A DNA stretch of 31,516 bases, taken from positions 1-31,516 of the forward strand of contig JAEPRB010000358.1 in the NCBI GenBank assembly GCA_016758965.1. The letters run 5' to 3'. Below the pieces are notes generated by a model, which was given only the letters and a program-made list of their open reading frames with translations, was not told the origin of the DNA and did not search any database. The stretch's first letter is position 1. The number at the start of each line of letters is the position of its first letter. This stretch comes from Circinella minor (lineage: Eukaryota > Mucoromycota > Mucoromycetes > Mucorales > Lichtheimiaceae). The position numbers were made by a program, and so were the translations under genes. Below are positions 10,608-21,247 of the stretch, one piece after another.

Positions 10608-12410
10608 CACTCGAAATAATGATCCTAGTAATCAATCATTTTCAATACAACCAAGAATTACAGCGGGATCTTCAAGTAATACTGAAAATCAATAAGGTAT
10701 ACAAAGAGATACCTAATAGAAAAATAAATAAGATGAGTATATTTAAAATATGGCAGTATATGTTACTCACGCGTGTTAAAACTATAGAAACTGGACAAAA
10801 TACACCACTTAAGTTTGACTTTAACGCAAAAAGTGTATTGACAGATGATATACTTAGACTTAGTGTAATGTTAAAAAGAATTGTAAATCGTCGACGTTTA
10901 ACAGATGTCGCATACAAAGAAATTACAGATTGGGGAAACGAGATCATATCTACTTTTGACAAAGGTACATATTTTTAAAATATGTTAGATACTCTGTAAA
11001 CTATTGAAAACTCAAATCCAATAAACTTTTTTAGACCATGAATTCATCTATTCCCCACGAAGAACTAAACGATCCATGGCATCAAATATTTTTCCACTCA
11101 AACGACAACATTTTGATGTCTGCCCATCTGGTTGTAAGCTTTACTTGAAAGATGATATAAATGAGAAGTGTGATTTTTGTGAAGAACCCAGATATAAGTC
11201 GACAAGTGACAGTGGTGACTCAACTATAAGAAACCCAAGATCTACAATGCGAATGTTACTTGTTTCAGATCAGTTAGCCATGATGGTACACGATAATGAG
11301 ACAAGAGAAGAGCTGATGTATCGCGATAGACATATAAAGAAAGGCTGAGTCATGGAGGATATATTTGATGGAGAGCTTTACCAACGCTTGAAGAATGAAG
11401 ATGGGATTTTCGATAATGAGTTAGACATCGCTTTGGGTCTTTATGTAGATGGTTTTGATCTTTTTAATAATCGTCAACGTTCAATGACTATTTTTCATTT
11501 TGTGATATATAATTTTAACCCTTTGATTAGGTAAAGTAAATGACTTTTCTTTTATATTCTTTTGAAATCTATTTACTGATATGAAAATAATGCTTTATAG
11601 AAATGAAAATAGAAATATGATGCAAGTTGCTCTTGCAGGAGGCCCTAAGGCTCCGAGAAATATTGACAGCTTTCTAAAACCTATTGTAGATGATTTGAAA
11701 AATTTAGAAGAAAAAAGGATGGATGTTGAAATAAGCACATCATCCGGAAAAAAAGTTGTTTATGTTAAGGCCCATTTGATTTTCGCAACTGGTGATATGC
11801 AAGCTGTAAAGTATCTTGTTCACCATTCTGGTCCTTCCTCGTTTTTTGGTTGTCGTATCTGTTTAGTCAAGGGTGAACACAATGAAAAAGGAACCGGGAT
11901 GTATTTTGTAGATCGCGATGGCTTATATAAAACATGGCGCGATAAAGACAGCTTCGTCAATGGGGATGATAGAGTAAATAAAATTACTACTAGTAATACG
12001 TTAAAGATTATACTAACTATGTAGCTCTTCTGCTTCCTTTATTGATTCTTAGAATGGATTAAAAGGATCCAATATGTTTGCACAATTAAAGTGTTTTCAA
12101 GGACCAGAGTTTTTTGGATTAGATGAAACGCACTTGTTTGGTCATGGTATTGTGAGTCAACTTTATGAATTGTTTAATGGAACAAAATACATTATGAATG
12201 GGAAAGAAAATCCGTTTGCTGCTGATATGGAAATAATTATGGAGGAAGTAAAAAGCTCTCGATATCAAATACCAACGTCATTTGATAGTAGTTAGAATAG
12301 GGCTAAAAGTTTAGTTCCAGCTGTCGACTGGATGGAATTTTTTTTATATGTGGTACCAACACTTGTTGTGTCAAGATTGAAAACAAAAGCGGCTAGAGAA
12401 GCCGTTATGT

Positions 12411-13047
12411 TGTTACCTAATCTTTTCTCCCCCCTTTTTTTTTTATTAATTTTATTATTATATATATTATCACCTTATAAATTATCAACATCAGTAATAT
12501 CCCATTATTATAATTATTCAACAAATAAAGAAGTATTTATCATGAATATTGTGTTCCAATCAGACCGTACCAACTGTTAAAGATAATTAAGATAATTGCT
12601 ACACGTACTTGTGAATGTTACCTAAACCAGTAAGGGGCACACGTACAAGTAATTGCAACATTTCCAAGTAATTGCAACATTTCAAAGTATTTGCAACACT
12701 TGCAAATAACTGTTACAAGTACAAGTTACTAATACTCAAGATTCAGTCAATTATCAACTTAGGATAGATAGATAGAAATTAGTATAAATAAGACATCTTT
12801 CTTCCTCAATTAAATCTTTAGTTCTACTAAGCTCTAATAAAATACTTAGTTCACTCACTCTTATTTTCTATTTCCACCCTACAATTGGGATTGATTTACT
12901 TTGTTGGTTATTAACTTAATCAAATTCTTTTATACTTAAATTTTTATAAGTTAATTATTATAACTTATGCTTTTTCCTTGAGTCATATACTCGGAATTAT
13001 ACTACTTTTATTCATTTTTCTAACACGATACGATAGAGAACGTATCA
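12411..13047 (+). repeat. 5' LTR of the young gypsy element
   Basis: 637 bp, beginning TGTTACC and ending CGTATCA. It carries spaced GCAACA motifs (about 12655-12710), a TATAAATA box at 12783-12790 and AATAAA at 12836-12841, consistent with a U3 promoter followed by R/poly(A) signal. Confidence 0.96.
12783..12790 (+). promoter_or_regulatory. LTR TATA box
   Basis: TATAAATA, downstream of the GCAACA array and upstream of AATAAA. It should drive the genomic transcript. The same octamer occurs before the internal 3' ORF. Confidence 0.6.
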
Positions 13048-13049
13048 TA

Positions 13050-13060
13050 TGGTGCTCACT
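13050..13060 (+). other. Primer-binding site
   Basis: TGGTGCTCACT starts 2 bp after the 5' LTR. TGG matches the CCA end of a tRNA, as expected for minus-strand priming. I cannot name the tRNA. Confidence 0.7.
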
Positions 13061-13278
13061 ACAGGGGACGCTTTGAAACATTAAGATCATTCAACTCTTA
13101 ATTCCCCATAAACACACTTTTAAACCTTATAAAGGGTCATTTTTCAAATCGACAAATCTTTAACAAATAAACCAAATTTTATTATCACAAATTTTTACCA
13201 ACTACAAATTATCCACAACAAACCTTATAAAATTAATCTCACATACAAACAATTACATACCCTTATTTCTAAACAAAA

Positions 13279-16200
13279 ATGACTATTTCCGATTCCGTTC
13301 ACGCTCCTACCGATTCAGACTTGGGTTCTTATTCACCTGTGTTGGCATCCGGCACCGATTCATTGAGCTATAAGCCCAGGTTAATTGATTTCTGCGGTTA
13401 TGAGGGTGAAGATTTTCGTCACTTCAGAGATACTCTTGAATCATATTTCGCAATTACCAATCAAAAAAATGCAGCAAGAAAAGCTAGTATTCTAAATGCG
13501 CAAGTCAGAAAGTATGCTCGTATTTTCTTACAAGGAAAGATCCATGCAACTCCCGCTCTTGGTATCGATTATGACGAATTAATTAAACTTTTAGAAGAAG
13601 AATACGCTACTGAAAATGTTATTGAATATTATAAAGATGCATTCGATCAACTGTTGCAAGGAGAGGATGAACCCCCTCGAATGTTCTTGGGTCGCATTCA
13701 GCAAGCAGCCGACTTGGCAGAACTATCCAATAAAGCAGGCGAAGCTCTAATTGAAGCAAAATTCAAATCAGGATTATTGCCACGTATAAAAAAACATTGT
13801 TATATGATGGAAGCAAAATCATTCAATGACTACAAACAATTTGCCTATGGTTTTTGGAGAGGACAACATGGTGTCGCATTATATCCGCAAGACAATCCGT
13901 TTATACCACAAAAAGCCGAAGAAAGAATTCCAACTGCTTGGGTAAATAGAAATGACCCATCCAAAGAAACTATCAAAAAAGCTCGTTTGCGTGCATTTCA
14001 TCCACCTGACTTGAATACAAAATCTGGTTCTGATTCCCCATCCATCGATGTATTAACCAAGCAAATGCAAAATCTGGAATTATATCAACATGAATCCGAT
14101 CCTACTCGTAACGATTATCAAAATAATTCTCCTTATGATTTAGAAAGGTTGCTGCGACGATTAATTCAAGAAGAAACAAAAAGAATTACCCAAACTACAA
14201 ATCCTTACAATAACAGATGGGATCGTAATAATAACAGAAACCAATATAATAACAATGGTAATCGTAATAATCAATACCGACATAATAATCCTTACCAGTC
14301 CCATGGGAATAATAGGGGAAACGACAATCAATATCAAAATAATAATCCTTACCAGCCATACGGGAATAATAGGGGAAATGATAATCAACAAAACAGAAGG
14401 TTTGGAGAAAGTAGACCGGGAGAAAGCAGGTTCCGTAATAATGAAAATAATGAGCCAGCCTACCGAAAAACAAACCCTACGAGGCCAAACTCGCCTTCTG
14501 CTACTTTAGCCGTCATGGAAGAAAAGGATACTGTTTACGAAGAGATGCCGTTTGATTTCAATTTGATTAATCAGGAGTTCGAAGACGAATATATTTATGA
14601 TAATGAAGAGGACTACAACACCAATGAATATTATGATATCAGAGATGATAATGATTATTATGACGATGACCTACAAATACACGAAGAAAATTTTGATGAG
14701 TTATATGCCGTCCAACAGCGTGCACCATTACCAAGAACTCGACAATTAAGACCTCGAAATGAAACAGGTAAGGTAAATAAAATAAACTCACAAAAGAAAG
14801 TAGATTTTGTAGACCCTCCAGTTCGTCGTAAGTCAAGAAAACAAAAACAAGCCACGCAACTCCAAGACAATCACATGAATTCCCAAACATACCAAGAGAG
14901 AAACGGTGCAGCATCGACTTTACAAAACGTTGAACCAACTACAATTCCCAACATCGAAAACTTACCATTACCACCTCCACCACTACCCACAACGGGTTTG
15001 GCATCTACCTTCGGAGAATCGAGTTTAAATAAAGCACAAAATATTACTGGAAACCAATGGACAGAGATACGAAATAACAATGATATGGATATTGACTCGC
15101 CTCCAAACGAAAAAGAAACAAAAAAGTTTAACAAAAAATTTTCACAACCCCCTTTAAACTCTTTCGACAAAACCAAAAATGTAACATTTACAAAACCCAA
15201 ACAATCGGGTGCAGTTACACAAAAAGATAATAAAACTGCTATACAGAAAAATACCAAAAAAATGACAGACATAACAAAAAGTATTATAAGGAAGGAACCT
15301 TATAATGTCTCAACCGATATTTTAAACCGAACTGCTGATATCAGTTTTGGACAACTTTTACGTTTGGCTCCATCCCTTCGTCGTCAATTCTCTAGTACTT
15401 GTAAGACAGCTCGAACTCTTGCAGTTTTGGATGATTACCCAAAACACTTTCACCACACAACAGCTTTATACGCCATATTTACTTTATATACAACTCCTAT
15501 ACGTACCTTGATTGACAGTGGTGCCTCGAAAACTTGTATGTCACAGAAGTTAGCTCAGCAACTTAAATTAAAAATACATGAACCTTCATCAGCAGTTTTC
15601 ATGTTAGAAAATGGTGATAGGCACGCTTCATTGGGTATTATCAATAATGTTCCATTAAAACCTAACGATACAGACCCTGTGCCGATATCAATTGAATTAC
15701 TACCAACTTCACCAGCCGATATTATAATTGGAAACGATTGGCTCAAAATTGCTCGTGCAAAAATAGATTATCAAACCAGAAAATTGTGGATCAACCATGG
15801 AAAAATAAGATCAATTCCCATTTCTTATGAACGAAAAACAGAAGAATCATTAGGACCAAGATCAAATAGTAGCATATCAATAGATGATCAGGCGTCAGAC
15901 TTATCTGAAGAAGAATCCAGTGAAGGATCCGAAACCGAATCTTTATCAGACGACAGTTCTACCGATTCCGATATTACAAGTCCTATATTGGAGGAAATGC
16001 TTGCTAACGAATATTGGTTTGAAGATGAACTCTATCCAATGATTGAAACTTCACATCCATTAGAATTAGATTTACACGAAGATATATTACAAGTCATAAC
16101 TAGAGAAACAATAACAATAACAATATCTTCTTACCAAACATACGAAATTCCAGTTCCACATAAATGTAGATCTGCCAATACATTTATATTCGAATTAACG

Positions 16201-16530
16201 GCATCACTTCCAAATTTTATTGAAGTCTACTGTGGGATATTATACCCATCCGATTTGACATACCGCTTTACTATTATTAACATGTCCGAAAAAGAGGAAT
16301 ATATAATAAAACCTGGTATACTATTAGGAGAATTAATACCAATTACATCAGATACCCAAGGGTACGAACTATCGCAAGATGATGGAAAGCGCTTCCTCAA
16401 TAATATTCCTCCCATACAGAAGCCTCTTTCAAAGTCCCAACTTGACCAAATAGAAGTTGGAGATCTAGAAAACAATTTGAAACAAGAATTTCTTACGCTT
16501 ATAAGACAATATCAAAATATATTTGATTAG
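13279..16530 (+). CDS. Gag-protease part of the gypsy polyprotein
   Basis: 1083 aa, starting at the first ATG after the leader. The N-terminal 200 residues have the helical look of a gypsy capsid (RMFLGRIQQAADLAEL). Residues about 270-410 are an Asn/Arg/Gly/Tyr-rich tract. I see no CCHC zinc knuckle, so this basic tract may replace it for RNA binding. An acidic region follows at about 430-470. The protease has its catalytic DSGAS at residues 746-750 and the C-terminal IIIGNDWL motif near 815. The frame ends at TAG (16528-16530), and RT continues in the same frame. That single amber codon lies in a conserved linker (YQNIFD, stop, DKQTIGCT). It is either a programmed readthrough site or a recent mutation. 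Confidence 0.92.
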   Translation: MTISDSVHAPTDSDLGSYSPVLASGTDSLSYKPRLIDFCGYEGEDFRHFRDTLESYFAITNQKNAARKASILNAQVRKYARIFLQGKIHATPALGIDYDELIKLLEEEYATENVIEYYKDAFDQLLQGEDEPPRMFLGRIQQAADLAELSNKAGEALIEAKFKSGLLPRIKKHCYMMEAKSFNDYKQFAYGFWRGQHGVALYPQDNPFIPQKAEERIPTAWVNRNDPSKETIKKARLRAFHPPDLNTKSGSDSPSIDVLTKQMQNLELYQHESDPTRNDYQNNSPYDLERLLRRLIQEETKRITQTTNPYNNRWDRNNNRNQYNNNGNRNNQYRHNNPYQSHGNNRGNDNQYQNNNPYQPYGNNRGNDNQQNRRFGESRPGESRFRNNENNEPAYRKTNPTRPNSPSATLAVMEEKDTVYEEMPFDFNLINQEFEDEYIYDNEEDYNTNEYYDIRDDNDYYDDDLQIHEENFDELYAVQQRAPLPRTRQLRPRNETGKVNKINSQKKVDFVDPPVRRKSRKQKQATQLQDNHMNSQTYQERNGAASTLQNVEPTTIPNIENLPLPPPPLPTTGLASTFGESSLNKAQNITGNQWTEIRNNNDMDIDSPPNEKETKKFNKKFSQPPLNSFDKTKNVTFTKPKQSGAVTQKDNKTAIQKNTKKMTDITKSIIRKEPYNVSTDILNRTADISFGQLLRLAPSLRRQFSSTCKTARTLAVLDDYPKHFHHTTALYAIFTLYTTPIRTLIDSGASKTCMSQKLAQQLKLKIHEPSSAVFMLENGDRHASLGIINNVPLKPNDTDPVPISIELLPTSPADIIIGNDWLKIARAKIDYQTRKLWINHGKIRSIPISYERKTEESLGPRSNSSISIDDQASDLSEEESSEGSETESLSDDSSTDSDITSPILEEMLANEYWFEDELYPMIETSHPLELDLHEDILQVITRETITITISSYQTYEIPVPHKCRSANTFIFELTASLPNFIEVYCGILYPSDLTYRFTIINMSEKEEYIIKPGILLGELIPITSDTQGYELSQDDGKRFLNNIPPIQKPLSKSQLDQIEVGDLENNLKQEFLTLIRQYQNIFD

Positions 16531-17943
16531 GATAAACAAACTATAGGGTGCACTAACAGAATCAGTCATGAAATCATAACAGAAGACGTTGCTCCTATCC
16601 GTCAGCGTCCTTATTGTATGAGTCCAATTGAACTTGAATATTTAAAAAAGGAATTAGACCGTTTTTGCAAGATGGGTATTATTCGACCTTCTTGTAGTCC
16701 TTGGGCCTCACCCATATTAATGGTTCAAAAAAAGAAATACAATAATAATCTCCAGGAAGATAAAGTCGTTAAAAACAACAATAACAAAGACAGCAACAAC
16801 ACTGATGATAATAACAATTACGATTATCGCCTAGTTATCGACTTTAGAAAACTCAATAAAATTACGCGTACTGATAATTATAACATTCCAAGAATCGATG
16901 AGCTTCTTGACTCCTTAGGATCTGCGTCCGTATTCTCAGCTCTCGACATGTCATCAGGCTTTTACAACATTCCTATGTCAGATAAACATAATTCAATAGA
17001 AAAAACATCTTTCTGCTCAAGGCTAGGCTCGTTCGAATTTTTAAAAATGCCTATGGGATTAACAAATGCACCTGCTACTTTTCAACGATTAGTAGATAAT
17101 GCTTTTAGACCACTTATAAACAGATGTTTAGTAGCCTATATAGATGATCTCAACGTATACTCATCAGATCATAAGCAACATCTTCATGATCTCTCCAAAG
17201 TATTTGCCTGTATCAAATACACTGGACTTATTTTGAACCCTCGAAAATGTTCATTCTACAAAGAAAAACTTCATTTCCTTGGCTATATCATAACACCAGA
17301 AGACTTACAAACAGACCCTAAAAAAATCAAGAAAATTGCCAACTATCCCCGTCCACAAACAGTTACCCAAATTAGAAGTTTTATTGGCTTATGTTCATAC
17401 TATAGAAGATTTATAAAAGGCTTCGCCGCAATTGCTCGCCTATTACATGATCAAATGAAGTCAGAATCAAAACGACCGCCTTGGGGACCTGAAACTACAA
17501 AAGCATTTGAATCCTTAAAAGCTGCATTATGCAGTAGTCCTATTCTGATCCGTCCGAACTTTGATAAGCCATTTACGGTTATATCAGATGCATCCCGCGA
17601 TGGACTCGGGATCATTCTGGCGCAGCATGACCAAGATAATCGAGAACGTGTAATCCTTTATGCAAGCAGAGGATTATCACCCAACGAAAAAAATTATGGA
17701 ATTTCCAAATTAGAATGTCTAGCAGTTATATGGGGAATAAAGACTCTGAGACCATATTTACTCGGAAAAAAATTTACAATTATTACTGATCATTCAGCCC
17801 TCAAAGGTTTACTTAATATACCTCGACCAGAAGGAATTATAGCAAGATGGATAACGATTCTATCCGAATACTCCTTTGAAATCAAATATAGACCAGGAAA
17901 AGCAAATAAAAATGCAGATTTTCTTAGTCGTCTTGGCTATTAG
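16531..17943 (+). CDS. Reverse transcriptase-RNase H of the gypsy element
   Basis: This continues the gag-protease frame after the TAG; family-like residues begin at once (IGCTNRISHEI, PIRQRPYCMSP). The first ATG is at 16618. RT motifs: YRLVIDFRKLNK, FSALDMSSGFYNI, MPMGLTNAPATFQ and the active site VAYIDDLNVYS. RNase H: FTVISDASRDGLGIIL, ISKLECLAVIWGIKTL, ITDHSALKGLL and the final YRPGKANKNADFLSRLGY. An Asn-rich insertion of about 30 residues (near 16738-16820) interrupts the RT just before YRLVIDF. The catalytic residues are intact. The enzyme copies the element RNA into DNA. Confidence 0.93.
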   Translation, partial: DKQTIGCTNRISHEIITEDVAPIRQRPYCMSPIELEYLKKELDRFCKMGIIRPSCSPWASPILMVQKKKYNNNLQEDKVVKNNNNKDSNNTDDNNNYDYRLVIDFRKLNKITRTDNYNIPRIDELLDSLGSASVFSALDMSSGFYNIPMSDKHNSIEKTSFCSRLGSFEFLKMPMGLTNAPATFQRLVDNAFRPLINRCLVAYIDDLNVYSSDHKQHLHDLSKVFACIKYTGLILNPRKCSFYKEKLHFLGYIITPEDLQTDPKKIKKIANYPRPQTVTQIRSFIGLCSYYRRFIKGFAAIARLLHDQMKSESKRPPWGPETTKAFESLKAALCSSPILIRPNFDKPFTVISDASRDGLGIILAQHDQDNRERVILYASRGLSPNEKNYGISKLECLAVIWGIKTLRPYLLGKKFTIITDHSALKGLLNIPRPEGIIARWITILSEYSFEIKYRPGKANKNADFLSRLGY

Positions 17944-18362
17944 AAAACAATGTACTGACCAGCATTGAGGATGTCAATAAAAGCTTACAATACATCATCA
18001 GGCCATCCTGATAATTTTTTTCTTTTGAAATTTTTATATTATCTATCACTACATATTACGTATTTCCATATCACAAATCCTTTTTTTTAAAAATTATTTT
18101 TTACACATACATATTTGCAAAACATTCCATCGATCTACCAAACAAAAACAAAACAAAACAAAATCAACGAAAACACAACAACTTGGAACAAAACAACATA
18201 AACGATCACAAGTTATTTTTATATAGTACCACCTTTACTAACAGCAACACTTTACAAACAGCAACACTTTTACAAACAATAGCACTTTTACAAACAGTAA
18301 CACAGACTAGCAACAAAACGATAAATAAACAACAACACTTGCATATAGTAACACTATATTAA
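17944..18362 (+). other. Non-coding gap between RNase H and integrase
   Basis: AT-rich with stops in all frames I followed. It includes about four imperfect copies of a 19-21 bp unit (TTACAAACAGCAACACTT-like) at 18237-18305. Most gypsy elements have no such gap. I found no convincing donor before the TAG at 17941 that would make it an intron. Confidence 0.6.
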
Positions 18363-20129
18363 ATCATAGATCCCACAAAATCATCTTTACTACAATATTA
18401 TTTAGAGACCTTAGAATACCCATCAGGTATTACTCGACAGCAACAGCGATATTTGGACACACAAAGCAAACATTATTTTGTGTATAATAATCGACTTTAT
18501 CGAAGACACAAAGATAATAATCCGCGTCTAGTGTTAAATAAAGCGGAATCAGATAACGCTATTTGGACTTACCATTTTCATCCAATGGGTGGTCACTTTG
18601 CATTCCACAATACATATCATAAAATAGCTAGACGTTATTATTGGGAAAGCATGAAGCAAGACATACAGAATATTATTTCCCGATGTGATCGTTGTCAAAA
18701 ACAGGGAAAATCTATTCTGAACGAATTATTACATCCTATACCTGTAAAACCAGAACCATGGTATCAAATCGTTATGGATATCAAACACTTTCGACCATCC
18801 CGGTCGGGTAACCGATATGTTATTGTCGCCATTGATTATTTTACAAAATGGGTAGAAGCAAAAGCCCTTCGATATGCAAATGCAACAGAAGTAGCCCTCT
18901 TTTTATATGAAGATGTAATTTGTCGACATGGATGTCCAGCTATTGTAATTAATGATAATGGACTGCCTTTTGCAAACAAATTGGTTGAAGAAGTCTGTAA
19001 TCAATTTTCCATAGAATGGCGCAGGGGAAGTCCCTACAGAAGCCAAACTCAAGGTCTAGTAGAGCGTTTCAACAGAAGTCTTGGACAGATGCTTAAGAAA
19101 AGACCAAAACATGAAAAAGATGACTGGTGTTCATACCTTCCAGCTGCACTATTTGCATATCGTACCATAATACAAGAAACAACAAAACAAACGCCCTTCT
19201 ATCTACTATACGGAAGAGAAGCATTAACTCCGTTTGATAGAATAACAGAAAAGACTAAAGAAGGCATAATCAATGAAAAGTGGTCTGATGATCAACTTGT
19301 TAACAAAATAAAAATGCAAATCGAACTACTTCAAAAAGTACGAAAAAAGGCAGATGCTTCAATAAAAGCATCTCAAAAAAATCAGAAAGCTATGATAGAG
19401 CGAAAAATATTAGGCAAGAAAAAACACTTGATGCAGCCGCCTTTCCACATAGGAGATATTGTACAAGTGTATAACAATGCAATTGAGACATCTTGGTCAG
19501 GAAAGTTGGAAGAAACTTGGCTAGGACCATACATAGTTCATAAAGCAAACCAAAGAAGTGGTTATCAATTGAAGACTCTCAAAGGTGTTATGTTAAATGG
19601 CATCACCCATGGAAATCGAATGCGTATATATAGACTACCAGACGTACAATTTCAACCATCATTATCTTCTTCAAAAAAAATGTCTGACCAATTAAATACA
19701 TTAAACCAAGACTCCAACCTGGAACAATTACCATGGGATCCGACTATTGTTACTTCAGAGGAATTATATAAATTGTTACAAGATAATCCTTTCCCGATAC
19801 GAGATATTGATGACGATTTTCTCTTATCTTTAATGGAAGGAGATACAGATAATCATCCGCAAGATCTTTCATTATCTCCCGAAACCATCCAATTATATCA
19901 AGAATATTCTAGATATGAAAACTACCGGAAAAACATTGCCCAACATCGAGCAAGATTAGCAGAAAAGTTAGTGGCGGATATAACTAACAAGAGGAACTTA
20001 AGAAACCTCTGTCACAGAAGAAGATCTGAAGGGCTAAAGGAAATTCTGGAAGCCAATAACCTCCCGCACAAACTAGTCACTAATAGTAATAATACTATTC
20101 GCCGTCTTTTCTCCAGATTATGGACATAA
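18363..20129 (+). CDS. Integrase of the gypsy element
   Basis: The frame is open from 18363 to the TAA at 20127-20129, and family-like sequence (LETLEYPSGITRQQQRY) precedes any in-frame ATG, so the start is unknown. It is in a different frame from RT-RNase H. The HHCC zinc module is present (H and H in YHFHPMGGHFAFHNTYH, CDRCQKQ). The core has the D,D-35-E set: VMDIKHF, VINDNGLPF and TQGLVERFNRSL. A GPY/F-type module follows (WSGKLEETWLGPYIVHKANQ). The C-terminal 150 residues (from about 19680) are acidic and then basic, with no domain I recognise. The enzyme inserts the cDNA. Confidence 0.92.
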   Translation: MIDPTKSSLLQYYLETLEYPSGITRQQQRYLDTQSKHYFVYNNRLYRRHKDNNPRLVLNKAESDNAIWTYHFHPMGGHFAFHNTYHKIARRYYWESMKQDIQNIISRCDRCQKQGKSILNELLHPIPVKPEPWYQIVMDIKHFRPSRSGNRYVIVAIDYFTKWVEAKALRYANATEVALFLYEDVICRHGCPAIVINDNGLPFANKLVEEVCNQFSIEWRRGSPYRSQTQGLVERFNRSLGQMLKKRPKHEKDDWCSYLPAALFAYRTIIQETTKQTPFYLLYGREALTPFDRITEKTKEGIINEKWSDDQLVNKIKMQIELLQKVRKKADASIKASQKNQKAMIERKILGKKKHLMQPPFHIGDIVQVYNNAIETSWSGKLEETWLGPYIVHKANQRSGYQLKTLKGVMLNGITHGNRMRIYRLPDVQFQPSLSSSKKMSDQLNTLNQDSNLEQLPWDPTIVTSEELYKLLQDNPFPIRDIDDDFLLSLMEGDTDNHPQDLSLSPETIQLYQEYSRYENYRKNIAQHRARLAEKLVADITNKRNLRNLCHRRRSEGLKEILEANNLPHKLVTNSNNTIRRLFSRLWT

Positions 20130-20655
20130 ATATCATTATAATTTTTCTAAATTCATTATTATTTCCTTTGACTATATTATATTTATCCTTTTTTTTTCAG
20201 ATTATAAATTCTTTTTCCTACATTTCAAAAAAAAAAAAAAAAAAAAAAAATTAATATACGTAATAATAATCATAATATACACATATTAGTATATGTAACT
20301 GAAGAAAAATAAACATATATATTATAAATAACAGTAAACAAATAATACAAAATCATTATCACAATTATCACAAAAATGATAATAGGATATAAAAGCTTTA
20401 CTAAACTGACAATAACTGTACCTGCCATGACTTCATGCAGACATTGCCCAAAAAGAAGAAAATTGCTAACATTGCAAAAACATGTATCCGTTGCAAAAAC
20501 ATGTACTTGTTGCAAGAACCATTACTTCTAACAAAAATTATCCCTCTCAAAATCAAAGATGTTACAATATAAATACCCTCTTGAACACCTCGAAATTCTT
20601 ATTATCAACCATTATAATACAATTTTATATTTCTCCTTCTTAAAATTATAAAATC
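20130..20655 (+). promoter_or_regulatory. Intergenic region with an internal promoter for the 3' ORF
   Basis: It includes a run of about 26 A (20225-20250) and then three TTGCAA(A/G)AAC motifs at 20470-20522. A TATAAATA box (20568-20575) lies 81 bp before the ATG at 20656. The LTR has the same arrangement: TTGCAACA-type motifs, then TATAAATA. This suggests that the 3' ORF has its own promoter, modelled on the LTR promoter. Transcription from it is not shown. Confidence 0.5.
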
Positions 20656-21233
20656 ATGTCCAACTCATCTACTACCTATTCACTCAGTAATCAATCCGTG
20701 TCTTCCGATAACACATCAGCAACTTCGATAAAAGAAGAAATGTCCAGCTGGGACACACCAGTAGAAAATGTATATCACCATGAGACTGTTTGGAATAACG
20801 AAAAAACATCCAATCTACCAATTCTTACAATCAATAACGGAGGCCATATGTTGTTCCGAACTTATGATCCTGAGTACCTCCCCCCAACAAAACAAGTATT
20901 ACACAAGGAAAAAGTAGTTGAAAAATCATTTTTTTTTTATTGATTCAAGAATGTGTAACTGCACATTTGACAAGACAACAAGCACAGGAGGACTTGGAAA
21001 CAGCCAGACGTCTACTTGCAAACCGGATCGCAGTGCGCCTAGTTTCCACATTATGGACACTCCCGGACGAATCTGCTAGATACAAGGCTATTCACGATTA
21101 TATAAAGAAACATTTACACGATAACTACATTACGGCCGACACAAAATTGCACGCAATGGTTAATTCTTATTATAATACTCTGGTCTCTGCAGGGTTCCCA
21201 CATCATCTCGTTCAACGGGACGTCGAACTTTAA
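20656..21233 (+). CDS. Extra 3' ORF of the gypsy element, split at a T10 run
   Basis: The first part (20656-20943) encodes 95 aa beginning MSNSSTTYSLSNQ and ends SFFFY then TGA, just past ten Ts (20929-20938). The second part lies in the -1 frame and runs to 21233, just before the polypurine tract; it is helical and charged (HLTRQQAQEDLETARRLL). A -1 slip or one extra T would fuse them into about 192 aa. It lies where some gypsy elements have env, but I see no signal peptide, transmembrane segment or glycoprotein-like feature. I recognise no family. Either it is expressed through slippage, or it is a recent frameshift mutant, or the run was mis-sequenced. Confidence 0.6.
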
Positions 21234-21247
21234 AAAGTGCGGGGATA
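21233..21247 (+). other. Polypurine tract
   Basis: A purine-rich stretch (AAAAAGTGCGGGGA) lies immediately before the 3' LTR, the usual primer site for plus-strand DNA. It is interrupted by TGC, so it is not a perfect tract. Confidence 0.6.

Noticed and set aside
11993..12052. A clean intron restoring the Tnp2 frame near 12.0 kb
   Set aside because: Several donor/acceptor pairs were tried, including one with a perfect TACTAAC. The pairs of usual intron length gave the wrong phase or a stop; only an implausibly short 31-nt intron (12022-12052) kept the frame. I treat the region as damaged.
14161..15746. Several antisense ORFs under gag-protease
   Set aside because: They are shadows of the Asn-rich coding sequence, with no start context or family features.
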